From assembly GCA_963759235.1 (NCBI GenBank), contig CAVWYO010000008.1:1-64000 (forward strand): a DNA stretch of 64,000 bases. Reading direction: 5' to 3'. The translations under genes and the position numbers were made by a program. Shown one piece after another: positions 25,783 through 35,104 of the stretch. This stretch comes from Bauldia sp963759235 (GTDB lineage Bacteria > Pseudomonadota > Alphaproteobacteria > Rhizobiales > Kaistiaceae). The notes beneath the pieces were generated by a model that made no database searches, was not told the DNA's origin, and saw only the letters and a list, made by a program, of their open reading frames with translations. The first letter of the stretch is position 1; every line of letters begins with the position of its first letter.

Positions 25783-26019
25783 TCAGCGGTGCGGCATGTC
25801 CGGCGGATAGGGCTTGCCGCAGATCCACACCCAGTAGCGGACGGCCGGGCTCCAGATGAAGCAGTTGGGCAGGCTCCAGGGGTTCTGGTGGCCGTTCCAG
25901 GCATCGTAGCGGCTGCGGGATTGCGTGTAATGATGGTTATCGCCATGCCCCTCGGCTGACGGCACGGCCATGACCAGCGCCGCGGCGACAGCGAAAGCAA
26001 TGGCAGCGGCTTTCTGCAT
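25783..26019 (-). CDS. Small exported hypothetical protein
   Basis: A 78-residue protein with a signal peptide (IAFAVAAALVMAVPSAEG) and a mature part rich in His, Trp, Tyr and Pro with two cysteines (NCFIW, WICGK). The Cys pair and aromatic residues suggest a small disulfide-stabilised periplasmic protein. ATG 26019 follows GAGGTG. It is convergent with minE. No family recognised. Confidence 0.6.
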   Translation of the reverse strand: MQKAAAIAFAVAAALVMAVPSAEGHGDNHHYTQSRSRYDAWNGHQNPWSLPNCFIWSPAVRYWVWICGKPYPPDMPHR

Positions 26020-26160
26020 AGAACACCTCGATAATGACCCCTGTCCCGCCCCGTTATAGCCGCGCCAAGCGCCAATACGGAAGGGAGCCTTTTGCGGTTG
26101 ACTGCCGCGGCCCAAGCTGCGCCGACTCTGCCCGCCTGTGGATCAACCAGGGAGGGTGCC

Positions 26161-26850
26161 ATGCCGTTCACGGAGATGATCGGCTTCCTCGCGGCGGGGC
26201 TGGTTCTGGCAACGTTCGTCATGCGGACCATGCTGCCTCTCCGCATCCTCGGAATATCCAGCAACATTGCCTTCATGACGTATGGCTGGCTGCAGGACCT
26301 GCCGCCGGTGCTCTTGCTTCATGCCCTTCTTCTGCCCATCAACCTCTATCGCTTGTTCGAGATGCGCCAGCTTGTCCGCGTGTTGCAAGACGCCTCGCTG
26401 GCCGCCGCGGACCTGAGTTGGCTTCTCCCCTATACGCGCCGCGTCGCCTGCAAGGCGGGAGACGTCCTCTTCCGCAAGGACGACCGCGCCGATGCCATGT
26501 ATCTGGTCGAGGCGGGACGAATCCGCCTCGACGAATTGGACATCGCGGTTGGACCGGGCGAGGTGCTTGGTGAAATCGGCGTGTTCGCTCCGCAGGGCCG
26601 GCGTACCGCCACTGCGACCTGCCTGGAGAGTTGCCGGCTCCGCAAGATTACGCGAGAAACGGTTCAGCAACTCGTCCTGCAAAGCCCGCAATTCGCCTAC
26701 TACCTGATCGGCGTCGCGATCGAGCGGCTTGTCGATGACCTGCACAAGGCCGAGGACCGGCTTGCCGTGCTCTCGGCGCAGCGGCTTGGCGCCGGCGACG
26801 GTCTTCAGGCCGCCGGGCCTCCACGCCGGACGCCGAGTCCCGGGCCATGA
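26161..26850 (+). CDS. Membrane protein with cyclic-nucleotide-binding domain
   Basis: A 229-residue protein. Residues about 5-65 form two or three membrane helices (MIGFLAAGLVLATFV and PVLLLHALLLPINLY among them). From about 90 there is a CRP-type beta-roll: RVACKAGDVLFRKDDRADAMYLVEAGRIRLDE, GPGEVLGEIGVFAPQGRRTATATC and a closing helix pair. The GEIGVF...RTATA segment corresponds to the phosphate-binding cassette, although the usual Arg-Ser/Thr pair is only approximate. There is no HTH, so it is not itself a transcription factor. ATG 26161 follows GGGAGGG. Confidence 0.78.
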   Translation: MPFTEMIGFLAAGLVLATFVMRTMLPLRILGISSNIAFMTYGWLQDLPPVLLLHALLLPINLYRLFEMRQLVRVLQDASLAAADLSWLLPYTRRVACKAGDVLFRKDDRADAMYLVEAGRIRLDELDIAVGPGEVLGEIGVFAPQGRRTATATCLESCRLRKITRETVQQLVLQSPQFAYYLIGVAIERLVDDLHKAEDRLAVLSAQRLGAGDGLQAAGPPRRTPSPGP

Positions 26851-26976
26851 TGGGATCGACGCGTCCCCGATCAAGCGCGCACCGGCGACGGGCGCGCCTC
26901 TGGTTGCCCGCCCGGCGCTGTGTTAACACCCGCGCCGAGGCAAGATCCGCCTCTGCCTTCACCTCTGGAGTCGGGC

Positions 26977-28422
26977 TTGCCTAAAGGCTGGCCAGCCATT
27001 CTGACGCTGGGCTGGATTCTTCTCGCCGTTGCGGTCGGCGAATGCGGAATCGTCTTGTTTTCGCTCGCCGTCCGCGACGGTCTGGCGCCGCTCTTCGCCG
27101 AGAATGCGGCGATTACGGCGGGCGTCGGCGGCTCCTGCATCCTCACGACCCAGGGCCGAAGGTTCGAGCTGAGGTTCCGCGACGCGACGCTGCTGACGGT
27201 CCTCGCCTGGTTCGCCGTGCCGGTGTTCATCGCCCTGCCGCTGATGTCCCGGCCGGTCGGCCTCAGTTGGGTCGACGCCTATTTCGAGGCGGTGTCCGGC
27301 CTGACGACCACCGGCGCGACGGTCCTTACCGGTCTCGATTCGCTCCCCCCATCGCTGCTGCTCTGGCGATCCTTGAGCCAGTGGATCGGCGGCATCGGCA
27401 TCATCGGTCTCGCCATCGTCATCCTCCCTTTCCTCAAGATCGGCGGGATGCAGCTCTTCCGCCTTGAGTTCTCCGACCGCTCGGACAAGGCACTGCCGCG
27501 CGTCCGTTCGATCGTCACCGCGGTCGCCGAGATCTATGTCGGCCTCTCGGTCCTTTGCTTCCTGGTCTACTGGCTGTTGGGTATGAGCCCGTTCGACGCC
27601 CTGAACCATGCCATGACCACGCTGCCGACCGGCGGTTTCTCGACCCACGACGCCTCGTTCGGCTATTTCAACAATCCAGCGCTGCAATGGGCGGCGGTCA
27701 TCTTCATGCTGCTCGCCGGCATGCCGTTTCTTGCTTACCTCCGCTTCCTGCAGCGCGGCAGCCTGCGTGATCGGCTCGATCCGCAGGCCTCCGGTCTGGT
27801 GATCACGGTCGCCGTTGCGGTTGCGATTTTCGCCACCTGGCTCGGCGCCAGCCGCCACGTCGGAGTCGGCGACGCGCTCACCCAGTCGGCCTTCAACATC
27901 GTGTCGATCGTCACCACGACCGGATACGCCTCGCTCAATTATCTGACCTGGGGCGCCTTCGCCGCAGCCTGGTTCTTCATGTTGACCTTCGTCGGCGGCT
28001 GCACCGGTTCGACCGCCGGCGGCCTGAAGATATTCAGGTTTCAGCTGGTCTCCCGCGTCGTGGCGCGGCACGTCGGGCGATCGATCCACCCGCACGCCGT
28101 CGTGCCGCTTCGCTACGGCGGACGGCTGGTTTCCGACGAGCAGGTCGGCTCGATCGCGGTCTTCGTCTTTCTCTACATTGTGCTGATTGCCGCGATCGCG
28201 ATTTTCCTCGCCGCGCTTGGGCTCGACCCGGAGACGGCGCTATCGGCCGCCGCGACTGCGGTCGGCAATGTCGGACCCGGAATCGGCTCGGTGATCGGCC
28301 CGGCCGGCAATTTCGCCTCGCTTCCCGACGCGGCGAAGTTCGTCCTGTCGGTCGGCATGATCATGGGCCGGCTCGAAATCCTCAGCGTGCTTCTGTTGCT
28401 GATGCCAAGCTTCTATCGGTGA
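26977..28422 (+). CDS. trkH: TrkH-family potassium uptake protein
   Basis: A membrane K+ transporter subunit of 481 residues with four P-loop repeats seen as filter motifs SGLTTTGAT, TLPTGGFST, IVTTTGYAS and AVGNVGPGIG, plus GSTAGGLKIFRF after the third loop as in TrkH. It pairs with a cytosolic TrkA ring, not found here. I start at TTG 26977, seven bases after GGAG and just ahead of the first membrane helix; a GTG at 26920 would add 19 residues without homology. Confidence 0.92.
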   Translation: MPKGWPAILTLGWILLAVAVGECGIVLFSLAVRDGLAPLFAENAAITAGVGGSCILTTQGRRFELRFRDATLLTVLAWFAVPVFIALPLMSRPVGLSWVDAYFEAVSGLTTTGATVLTGLDSLPPSLLLWRSLSQWIGGIGIIGLAIVILPFLKIGGMQLFRLEFSDRSDKALPRVRSIVTAVAEIYVGLSVLCFLVYWLLGMSPFDALNHAMTTLPTGGFSTHDASFGYFNNPALQWAAVIFMLLAGMPFLAYLRFLQRGSLRDRLDPQASGLVITVAVAVAIFATWLGASRHVGVGDALTQSAFNIVSIVTTTGYASLNYLTWGAFAAAWFFMLTFVGGCTGSTAGGLKIFRFQLVSRVVARHVGRSIHPHAVVPLRYGGRLVSDEQVGSIAVFVFLYIVLIAAIAIFLAALGLDPETALSAAATAVGNVGPGIGSVIGPAGNFASLPDAAKFVLSVGMIMGRLEILSVLLLLMPSFYR

Positions 28423-28513
28423 AGCGGCACGGCGCCCCGAAGGCGCCGGCGTCCCGATTGACCTTTCGCCATCTGCCACAGCCCTGAGCCCGTGGTGCGT
28501 CCTCCGCCGTGGC

Positions 28514-29683
28514 TCAGGAAGCCACCGAACCCGTCCTACCGCTCGTTCGCCGCCGACCGTTGGCGCGGGCAGGCGGCGGAGAGCCTGTCGCCGGCGGCAT
28601 CGCGACCCGGTCGAAGAGCGGCGCGATCCAGTTGGGCAGGGTCGCGCCAAGATCGATGGTATCGCGCTTGCCGAGGCTGTCGAAGTTCGTTTCGAGCCAG
28701 GTCGACATCGCGCCGCGGCCACGATCGCGCAGCGTCCGCAAGAAAGGCCAGGACGTATCGAACTTGGTCGCCACCGAGAACTCGCGCATGTCCTCGTCGG
28801 TGCGGATCGCATGGAGGAAGACGTCTTTGAAGTGGTTGGCGACGCCGAGGTTCAGCAGCTCGTGTTCCTTGAGTTTTTTGATGAACGCGATCGTCCCGAG
28901 TTCCTTCATCAGTGGCGTGTTGAAGCTGATTTCATTGATGCGGTTCATGATTTCCGCCCCGGTGATCGGCAGGCTTGGCCGCACGACGGGGTTAATATGG
29001 AGGATCAGTAGATCCCGGCTCCTGGTTCCAGCAAGAAGCGGGAATAGCGGCGGATTGCCCATGAAGCCGCCATCCCAATAGTGTTCGCCATCGATCTCCA
29101 CGGCCTTGAACAGGTGCGGCAGGCAGGCCGAGGCGAGTGCCACGTCGACGGTAATCTCCGGCGCCTGGAACACGCGCAGCTTGCCGGAACGCACGTTGGT
29201 CGCGGAAACGAAGAGCTTCAGCGCGTCCGCATCCATCTCCCGCAACGCGTCAAAATCGATGCAGCGCTCGAGCACCTCCTTCAGCGGATTGAGGTCGAAG
29301 GGATTTGTCTGATAGGGCGAGAACAGTCTGGTCATCGCGTCGAACCACAGCCAGGCGGGCGAGTTTTCGAAGCCGCCGAACATCGCCGGCCACCGCATGA
29401 GCCGCATCGGGCTGTAGATCTCTCCGGCTTCGTGGATGGCGCGCCAGAGTTTGGCGAGCGTCTCGCGGGCACGCTCGCGACCGGTGCCGTCGCCATATCC
29501 CAGATGCATGCCATAGGCGAGCGCGCACGCATTCATCGTGCCCGCCGAGGCGGAGCAGATGCCTTCTATGGCGATCCGCTCGTCCTCGAGCAGCCGGTCA
29601 AGAACACCCCAGGTAAATGCGCCGTGGGCGCCGCCACCCTGAAGGGCAATGTCGATCGTCTTGACGTCGGGGGCTTGCGCCAT
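28514..29683 (-). CDS. Patatin-like phospholipase
   Basis: A 389-residue serine-aspartate acyl hydrolase. The oxyanion-hole motif is ALQGGGAHGAF (about 13-23), the nucleophile elbow CSASAG is a variant of G-x-S-x-G with Ser in the first position, and the catalytic Asp is in YWDGGFMGNP. No signal peptide is present. The C-terminal tail is Pro/Arg-rich. ATG 29683 follows GGAAGGTAGGA. Substrates may be phospholipids or stored polyesters; the sequence does not decide. Confidence 0.88.
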   Translation of the reverse strand: MAQAPDVKTIDIALQGGGAHGAFTWGVLDRLLEDERIAIEGICSASAGTMNACALAYGMHLGYGDGTGRERARETLAKLWRAIHEAGEIYSPMRLMRWPAMFGGFENSPAWLWFDAMTRLFSPYQTNPFDLNPLKEVLERCIDFDALREMDADALKLFVSATNVRSGKLRVFQAPEITVDVALASACLPHLFKAVEIDGEHYWDGGFMGNPPLFPLLAGTRSRDLLILHINPVVRPSLPITGAEIMNRINEISFNTPLMKELGTIAFIKKLKEHELLNLGVANHFKDVFLHAIRTDEDMREFSVATKFDTSWPFLRTLRDRGRGAMSTWLETNFDSLGKRDTIDLGATLPNWIAPLFDRVAMPPATGSPPPARANGRRRTSGRTGSVAS

Positions 29684-29920
29684 CGCCGTCCTACCTTCCC
29701 CGGTTGCGCGTCGGCCTCGGGGGCGGCAACGCCTTCGTTGCTTCAGATACCATCGCCCGTAGCGGCGTTGGTAACATGACATCGCCGAGAGCCGAAGCAA
29801 CGTATGTCGGATATGGAGAATGTGACGTTTATGGCGCTGCCGATTGACCCCGTTGACGTCTTGTAGGGCAGCGAACCGACAGACAGGTGGCCGACCGAAT
29901 GGGGCAGCCGACCGCTCGTT

Positions 29921-30952
29921 CTAGACGGCGTCCTTGACCGCCGGCAGCACCTTGGCGCCGAGCAATTCGATTGTTCTGGCCACCTTGGCGAAGGGCAGCC
30001 CGCCGATATCGACCTGCGCCAGATAGCGGTGGTGACCGAAAAGCTCGTGCTCCCACAGCATCTTGTCGATGATCGCCTGGGGGGAGCCGACGAAGAGCGG
30101 CCCGTCCGCCGCGGCGCGCTTATCGTACTCCTCGCGTGGAATCCTCCGGGCATAGTTCTGCCGTGGGGCATGCAGCAGAAAATACTGGGCATAGCGCGGA
30201 TAAAAGTAGTCGAGCGCCGCCTGGCTGGTCTCTTCGATATGCATGTGCCCGGCGAGCGCCACCCGAAGGCGCTTCGCATCGTGCCCGGCCTCGGCCCCGA
30301 TCCGTTTGTAGTCCGCCACCTGCGGGGCGAGGCCGGCCGGCGGCAGGCTGATGTTGGCGAGGGTGAGCGGCAAGCCGAGCCGGGCGGTGGCGGCCGCGTT
30401 ATCGGCGTTGCCGCCCGTGCCGATCCAGATGGGCAGTGCCGCCTGCACGGGCCGGGGCGAGACCTCCGCGTCCTCAAGCACGGAGCGGAAACGCCCCTGC
30501 CAGCTGACGCGCTCGGCCGCATTGAGCGCCAGGAGGAGGTCGAGTTTCTCGGCGAAGAGCTCGTTGTAGTCGTCGAGGTCGTAGCCGAAGAGCGGGAAGG
30601 ATTCGACGAAGGCGCCGCGCCCCGCGATCAGTTCGGCCCTCCCGCCGGAGACGAGATCGACCGTGGCGAAATCCTCGAACACCCTCACCGGATCGAGGGT
30701 CGAGAGGATCGTCACCGCGCTGGTCAGGCGGATTCGCCTGGTCGCCGCCGCGGCAGCCGCCATCATGATCGCCGGGCAGGAAATGGCGATGTCGAGCCGG
30801 TGGTGCTCGCCGAAGCCGAACACGGCCAGCCCTGCGTCATCGGCGAGCTTCGCCGCAGCGAGGATTTCGGCATAGCGCTGTTGGACGCCGACCATCTGCC
30901 CGGTCTCCGGATCGGGCGTCATGTCCGCAAAAGAGTAGAGTCCGATCTCCAC
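29921..30952 (-). CDS. LLM-class flavin-dependent oxidoreductase
   Basis: A 343-residue bacterial luciferase-like monooxygenase: starts VEIGLYSFADM, with VFGFGEHH near residue 50, RIRLTSAVTILSTLDPVRVFEDFATVDLVSGGRAEL (F420/FMN-binding barrel, about 80-115), GRGAF, and IWIGTGGN. Such enzymes use FMNH2 (or F420) to oxidise a small substrate with O2. The GTG start at 30952 follows GGGAGGG by seven bases. No partner reductase is adjacent. Substrate unknown. Confidence 0.85.
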   Translation of the reverse strand: MEIGLYSFADMTPDPETGQMVGVQQRYAEILAAAKLADDAGLAVFGFGEHHRLDIAISCPAIMMAAAAAATRRIRLTSAVTILSTLDPVRVFEDFATVDLVSGGRAELIAGRGAFVESFPLFGYDLDDYNELFAEKLDLLLALNAAERVSWQGRFRSVLEDAEVSPRPVQAALPIWIGTGGNADNAAATARLGLPLTLANISLPPAGLAPQVADYKRIGAEAGHDAKRLRVALAGHMHIEETSQAALDYFYPRYAQYFLLHAPRQNYARRIPREEYDKRAAADGPLFVGSPQAIIDKMLWEHELFGHHRYLAQVDIGGLPFAKVARTIELLGAKVLPAVKDAV

Positions 30953-31046
30953 AAGCCGCCCTCCCCGTCTCGCCGCTTGAGCGCATGGCAACGCTGGCCG
31001 CGAATGAGCGCCACGTCAATCGGGATTGCGCCCGGCCCGCCCCGGC

Positions 31047-31060
31047 TTGATTTCGATCAA
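31047..31060 (+). promoter_or_regulatory. FNR/FixK box
   Basis: TTGAT-N4-ATCAA, an exact match to the FNR/Anr/FixK consensus. A -10-like GACAAT lies at 31082-31087, putting the box centre at about -40.5. The next gene (31119) begins 32 bases further, behind GGAGGAG. Confidence 0.8.
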
Positions 31061-31118
31061 AGCCCCGCGGCATTCGGCGTCGACAATCATCCTCCGGTCC
31101 AATGGAGGAGGATTGGCC

Positions 31119-31229
31119 ATGCCGACCGAAACCCTGATCGTCGTCGCGCTGATCGTCGCTGCGTTCGCGGTGTTTTCGGCAGCGTTGTTCTGGGCCGACC
31201 ACACCGCCCGCAAGCACGGGCAGGACTGA
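31119..31229 (+). CDS. 36-residue membrane protein under an FNR/FixK box
   Basis: A very short gene: a hydrophobic helix ETLIVVALIVAAFAVFSAAL (about residues 4-23) followed by a polar tail, FWADHTARKHGQD. ATG 31119 sits eight bases after GGAGGAG. The promoter has a perfect FNR/FixK box, so it is probably induced at low oxygen. Size and topology recall the tiny accessory subunits of terminal oxidases, such as CydX or CcoQ/CcoS types, but no oxidase gene is nearby and the sequence is not clearly any of these. Confidence 0.7.
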   Translation: MPTETLIVVALIVAAFAVFSAALFWADHTARKHGQD

Positions 31230-31416
31230 TCCGAGCCGGAAGTGGGAGGCCGGAATCGCGCCTCCGCGTGGTGGTGCAACTTGGCAACTCCGGCGTCGAT
31301 GGTTTGGCGCGTTCGGTTTTTGCTGTTGGGATTGGAAAACCCGCCCCGAATCCCGTTAGGTTCCGGGCGCCGGCGGCAGAGACACCGCTCGGCGATCACG
31401 GCGGCGGGTGGCCATC

Positions 31417-32058
31417 ATGCTCGAGCAACTGACCCATCCCTTCGTCACGCTGTTCGTGACGGCGGATCCGATCAGCATCGTCCCGGTGTTCATCGTCCTC
31501 ACCGCGAACCTCGATGCGACCGGCCGCCGTCGGGTGGCGCTCCGCTCCGTGATCATCGCCGGCAGCATCCTGATCGCCTTCGCGCTGCTCGGCAATGCGA
31601 TCATCCGGTTTTTCGGCATCACCATCCCGGCATTCGAGATCGGCGGCGGGCTGCTTCTCTTCGCGATCGCGTTTCGCATGGTCTTCGACACCGAGCGGAA
31701 ATCTCAACCGGATTCGACCCCGGCAGACGGCGAGCGCGACCTCACCCAGATGGCGGTGTTTCCGCTGGCGATCCCAATGATGGCCGGGCCCGGCGCCATC
31801 TCCGCGGCCATCCTTCTTTCCACCCATCGGCAGAATTATTGGGTCGGCCTGGCGAGTTTGATCGGCAGCATTTTGGTGTTGATGGGACTGACCTACGCCG
31901 TCCTGATGCTGTCCGGCCGCATCGACCGTGCTCTGGGGGTGACCGGCAGGGTGGTGGTGAGCCGGTTGCTCGGGGTCATTCTCGCCGCCCTCGCGATCCA
32001 GTTCATCGGCGAGGGCATGCTGACCTTCGCAAGCCACGTCGCGGAAGCGACCTCCTAG
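31417..32058 (+). CDS. MarC-family integral membrane protein
   Basis: A 213-residue protein with six hydrophobic segments and the MarC/UPF0056 signatures TLFVTADPISIVPVFI near the N-terminus, FFGITIPAFEIGGGLLLF and AVFPLAIPMMAGPGAI. The family is conserved in bacteria, with no settled transport substrate. ATG 31417 is favoured; a GTG at 31408 would add three residues. Confidence 0.9.
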   Translation: MLEQLTHPFVTLFVTADPISIVPVFIVLTANLDATGRRRVALRSVIIAGSILIAFALLGNAIIRFFGITIPAFEIGGGLLLFAIAFRMVFDTERKSQPDSTPADGERDLTQMAVFPLAIPMMAGPGAISAAILLSTHRQNYWVGLASLIGSILVLMGLTYAVLMLSGRIDRALGVTGRVVVSRLLGVILAALAIQFIGEGMLTFASHVAEATS

Positions 32059-32116
32059 GGACCGGCGCCTGCATGCGTGACGCCCGGATTGTTGGCAGCG
32101 ATCGCGCTTAGCCGGC

Positions 32117-32821
32117 TCAGTGACCTTGCTTCAGCGACTGGCGATAGGCGTGTACCTCGTCGGGCGTCATCGCTTTTGTGCGCGCCGCCGCCACGGTGTC
32201 AGCCGTCACCGTCTCGCCGGCCGGCGCTGACGCGTCGTTCCCCCAGTTGGAGCGAACGAAGTTGATCGCCGCGGCGATCTCGGCGTCGGACAGAAAATCG
32301 AAGGACGGCATTTCGTTGTCGAAATGCTTGCCCTCGACGTCGATCGGCCCCTTCATGCCGTGCAGCACCACCAGGACTGGAAAATCCGGGGCAAGGAAAA
32401 GGTCCGTGTTGCCAGCCAGCGGCGGGAAGTCCTGGGTGCCGGCGCCGGTCTCCTGATGGCAGCCGATGCACTGGTCGGCGAAAACCTGCGCGCCGTCCAC
32501 CTTCTGGGCCGGCTTCCCGGCGACCGGAGCCGCCGGCGGCGGGTTCGGCCCGAGATAGGTCGCCAGATAATCGAGGATCTGCGCCCGCTGCTGGTCGCTG
32601 ATCCGCAGGCCGAATCCCCGCATGTTGTCGAGCACGGCGTTCCAGGCACGGCGGCTGATGCCGGCGGAATCGACCAGCGACTGAAGGTCGTGGCAGGTGC
32701 GGCACTGGCCGTAGATCAGCTCGCGGCCCGGCCCCTCCGGCAGGTTGAAGCGATCTTGCGCCGCGAGCGGGGCGGACAGCGATAGAAAGCCGATCGAGAG
32801 AAGGCAAACCAGCCGTCGCAC
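32117..32821 (-). CDS. Diheme c-type cytochrome, partner of the sulfite-oxidase-type enzyme
   Basis: A 234-residue exported cytochrome: signal peptide (LVCLLSIGFLSLSAPLAAQ), first heme site CRTCH with downstream methionine candidates, second heme site CIGCHQ followed by PPLAGN and the KGPIDVEG/FLSDAEIAAAINFVRSNW end typical of class I domains. It lies 80 bases downstream of the SorA/SoxC-like gene on the same strand and is probably its electron acceptor in the periplasm. GTG 32821 follows GGAGGAG. Confidence 0.85.
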   Translation of the reverse strand: MRRLVCLLSIGFLSLSAPLAAQDRFNLPEGPGRELIYGQCRTCHDLQSLVDSAGISRRAWNAVLDNMRGFGLRISDQQRAQILDYLATYLGPNPPPAAPVAGKPAQKVDGAQVFADQCIGCHQETGAGTQDFPPLAGNTDLFLAPDFPVLVVLHGMKGPIDVEGKHFDNEMPSFDFLSDAEIAAAINFVRSNWGNDASAPAGETVTADTVAAARTKAMTPDEVHAYRQSLKQGH

Positions 32822-32901
32822 GCCGTGCAACTCCTCCAAACCATGCCGTTGTCGTGTCAGGGAGAGGCGGAGGGCGCGGATGACGGCGCCCTCCGAGGTG
32901 G

Positions 32902-34173
32902 TCAGGCCATGATCTCGACGACGTCGATGCCGTTCCACTCGTAGCCACGCGGATTCCACCGCGTCAGCCCGTCGAGCGGCTGCGTCCGCCCGAGTGCGTC
33001 AGTGGCGCGGCACATCAGCTTGTTGGTACCCGAGGCCAGCTTGGCGGTGGTCGACCAGTGGTACCATGCCCACGGGCTCTCCGGCGGCTTGATATCGGCG
33101 CTCTGCCAGGTGGTGCCGCCGTCCGCGGATACGACGACGCTGGTGATCGCGGCGAGCCCGTCATTGAAGGCGACACCGGAGATCGTCACGTCGCCCATCT
33201 TGGCGTTGTCGTCGGCCAGCGGCGAGAAGATGACGCTTTTGATCTTGTGGCCGTAGGTCGGCACGCTGTTGTAGATGGTGTAGTCGTTGGCCTCGAACTG
33301 GCCGGGCTCGACCGGCACCAGCGGCATGCGGTAGGCGACCGACTGGAAGGCGCTCGGCGACTGGTCGGCCTCGAACAGGAGCGTCGTCAGCATCTTGACG
33401 TTCATGTTGCCGTAATAGCCCGGGATGATCAGCCGGACCGGACCGCCGTGCGCGGCGGGGATCGGCTCACCGTTCATCTTCAGCGCCAGGATGGCGTTGT
33501 CGAGGGCGGCGTCGCCAATGGGGTAGCTCTTGGCGAAGCCGGACCCCTCGAAGGTTGCCGGCTGATCCCAGCCGTGCGCGGTCAACCACAGAGCGGAGCT
33601 GCTCGGCGCCGCCTTCTGATCGTCGAGCAACGGCTTGAGCGGCACGCCTTCCCACATGACGTTGCCCATGCCGCCGTTTTTCCATTGGCCGCCGGCGACC
33701 TTCTCCTTCGCCGCGTAGAAGGAGCGGCCGTTGCCGGCGCATTGCATCACCGAAACGCGCTTGACCTGGTCCATCTTCTCGAGGTCGGCGATGGTGAGCG
33801 TGCGGGGCCTCTCGACCAGCCCGTCGATCCTGATCTGCCAGTCCTCGCGCCGCGGCGCGTCCGGCGGTTCGGTGGTGGCGTACCAGCTGGCGTCGCCCTC
33901 ATGGGGGAAATGAAAGCGGCAGAACAGCACGTCCTTCGGCGTGTACTGCTGATCTCGAAGCAACGTCAGCGGCGTCTCCATCACGCCGAGTTGAGCGTTG
34001 AGGACGATCATATCGGGCGACTTGCCGGTGATGATCTGTGCCGCGTTCGGCGCGTCTTCGGCGAAGGCTGCGCGCAACGCGGCCGGCGACAGCCCGAAGG
34101 AGAGGCCTGCCGCACCGGCCAGCAATCCAAATTCCCGGCGCGACAGTCCGGACGCGGTCAGTTGCTTCGTCAT
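32902..34173 (-). CDS. Sulfite-oxidase-family molybdoenzyme (SorA/SorT/SoxC-like)
   Basis: A 423-residue periplasmic enzyme with a Tat signal (SRREFGLLAGAAGLSFG). The molybdopterin domain contains VMQCAGNGR, whose Cys ligates Mo, and later GGPVRLIIPGYYG; a C-terminal Ig-like dimerisation domain ends WNPRGYEWNGIDVVE. It would oxidise sulfite (SorA/SorT) or a sulfane-type substrate (SoxC), passing electrons to the diheme cytochrome next to it. No other sox genes are present, which favours the sulfite dehydrogenase reading. An ECF sigma/anti-sigma pair lies just upstream. Confidence 0.87.
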   Translation of the reverse strand: MTKQLTASGLSRREFGLLAGAAGLSFGLSPAALRAAFAEDAPNAAQIITGKSPDMIVLNAQLGVMETPLTLLRDQQYTPKDVLFCRFHFPHEGDASWYATTEPPDAPRREDWQIRIDGLVERPRTLTIADLEKMDQVKRVSVMQCAGNGRSFYAAKEKVAGGQWKNGGMGNVMWEGVPLKPLLDDQKAAPSSSALWLTAHGWDQPATFEGSGFAKSYPIGDAALDNAILALKMNGEPIPAAHGGPVRLIIPGYYGNMNVKMLTTLLFEADQSPSAFQSVAYRMPLVPVEPGQFEANDYTIYNSVPTYGHKIKSVIFSPLADDNAKMGDVTISGVAFNDGLAAITSVVVSADGGTTWQSADIKPPESPWAWYHWSTTAKLASGTNKLMCRATDALGRTQPLDGLTRWNPRGYEWNGIDVVEIMA

Positions 34174-34303
34174 GGGTGTCTCCTCCTTTTCTTGACGTTC
34201 GTAGAGCGAAGTCGCTCCCGACGGGCGTCGCCGGACGCCTGCCCGAAAACCGACAATTGAAGATAAAACGTATGGGCCGGGCGGATTATTCCCGGCGTTT
34301 TCT

Positions 34304-35104
34304 TCAGGCGGCGCAGTTGGCGCTTTTCGCCTTGTTTTCGGCGAGCACCTGCCGGGTCTGTTCGTCGAAGGGCATGCCGCTGCGGGTCGCCGCCTCCACT
34401 TTGTGGGCGATCAGGTCGAAGCGGGTGCTGTCCATGCCCTCGGCGAAGAGCAGGTAGCCGAGCTCCTCGACCTCCCAGCCATAGACCCGCTCGGCGCCAC
34501 GGTCCTCCTGGACCATCTGCGAGGGCAGATTGCCGTTATCGAAGATGAACAGGCTGAGATGACAGCCGTGGTTGCCGCGATAGCCGACTTGGAGCATGTG
34601 GCCCGCCGGCTGATCGGTGACGGTGACGCGCTCGATGGTGAGCTTTGTGCTGGTGAGATCGGGGATCACCGGCACCCGGCGGAACTGCGACAGCGCCGCC
34701 ATGACCAGCGATGGCGGCGCCTCGGATTGGGCCAGGCTCTCCGTGGCGAGCCAGTCTTCGTGGAGCGTCCGTGCCGCGACCAGGGCGCCGTCGGGCAATG
34801 CGACGGGCGGCTCCGCGCGCAACCACAGCAGAGCGACGGCGACGACCATCGCGACGGCCGAGCAAGCCGCCAGGATTCCCGTCGAGAGTCGCCTGGAGCG
34901 GTTCGGCACCAGTTCGCGAAGATTGCCGGGAGCCGCGGGTGCCGCCGACGGCATCACGCCCTTCAATTGGTAAAGGCAAGCGATCTGATCGGCGATGGAA
35001 GTGTCGTTGCCGGCGGCTTCCGCTACGGCGGCGGCGCCGCGTGCGTCAAGCTCGCCGTCGACGTACGCGTTGAGGGTCTGCCACTCCGGCAGTGCTCGCC
35101 TCAT
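34304..35104 (-). CDS. Membrane-bound anti-sigma factor
   Basis: A 266-residue protein: an N-terminal helical sigma-binding domain starting LPEWQTLNAYVDGELDARGAAAVAE, one membrane helix (about 72-94, STGILAACSAVAMVVAVALLW) and a periplasmic domain with HGCHLSLFIFDNG. The YVDGEL motif is typical of ZAS-type anti-sigma domains, but the HxxxCxxC zinc motif is absent. It overlaps the sigma gene by four bases and would tether that sigma factor at the membrane until a periplasmic signal arrives. Confidence 0.82.
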   Translation of the reverse strand: MRRALPEWQTLNAYVDGELDARGAAAVAEAAGNDTSIADQIACLYQLKGVMPSAAPAAPGNLRELVPNRSRRLSTGILAACSAVAMVVAVALLWLRAEPPVALPDGALVAARTLHEDWLATESLAQSEAPPSLVMAALSQFRRVPVIPDLTSTKLTIERVTVTDQPAGHMLQVGYRGNHGCHLSLFIFDNGNLPSQMVQEDRGAERVYGWEVEELGYLLFAEGMDSTRFDLIAHKVEAATRSGMPFDEQTRQVLAENKAKSANCAA

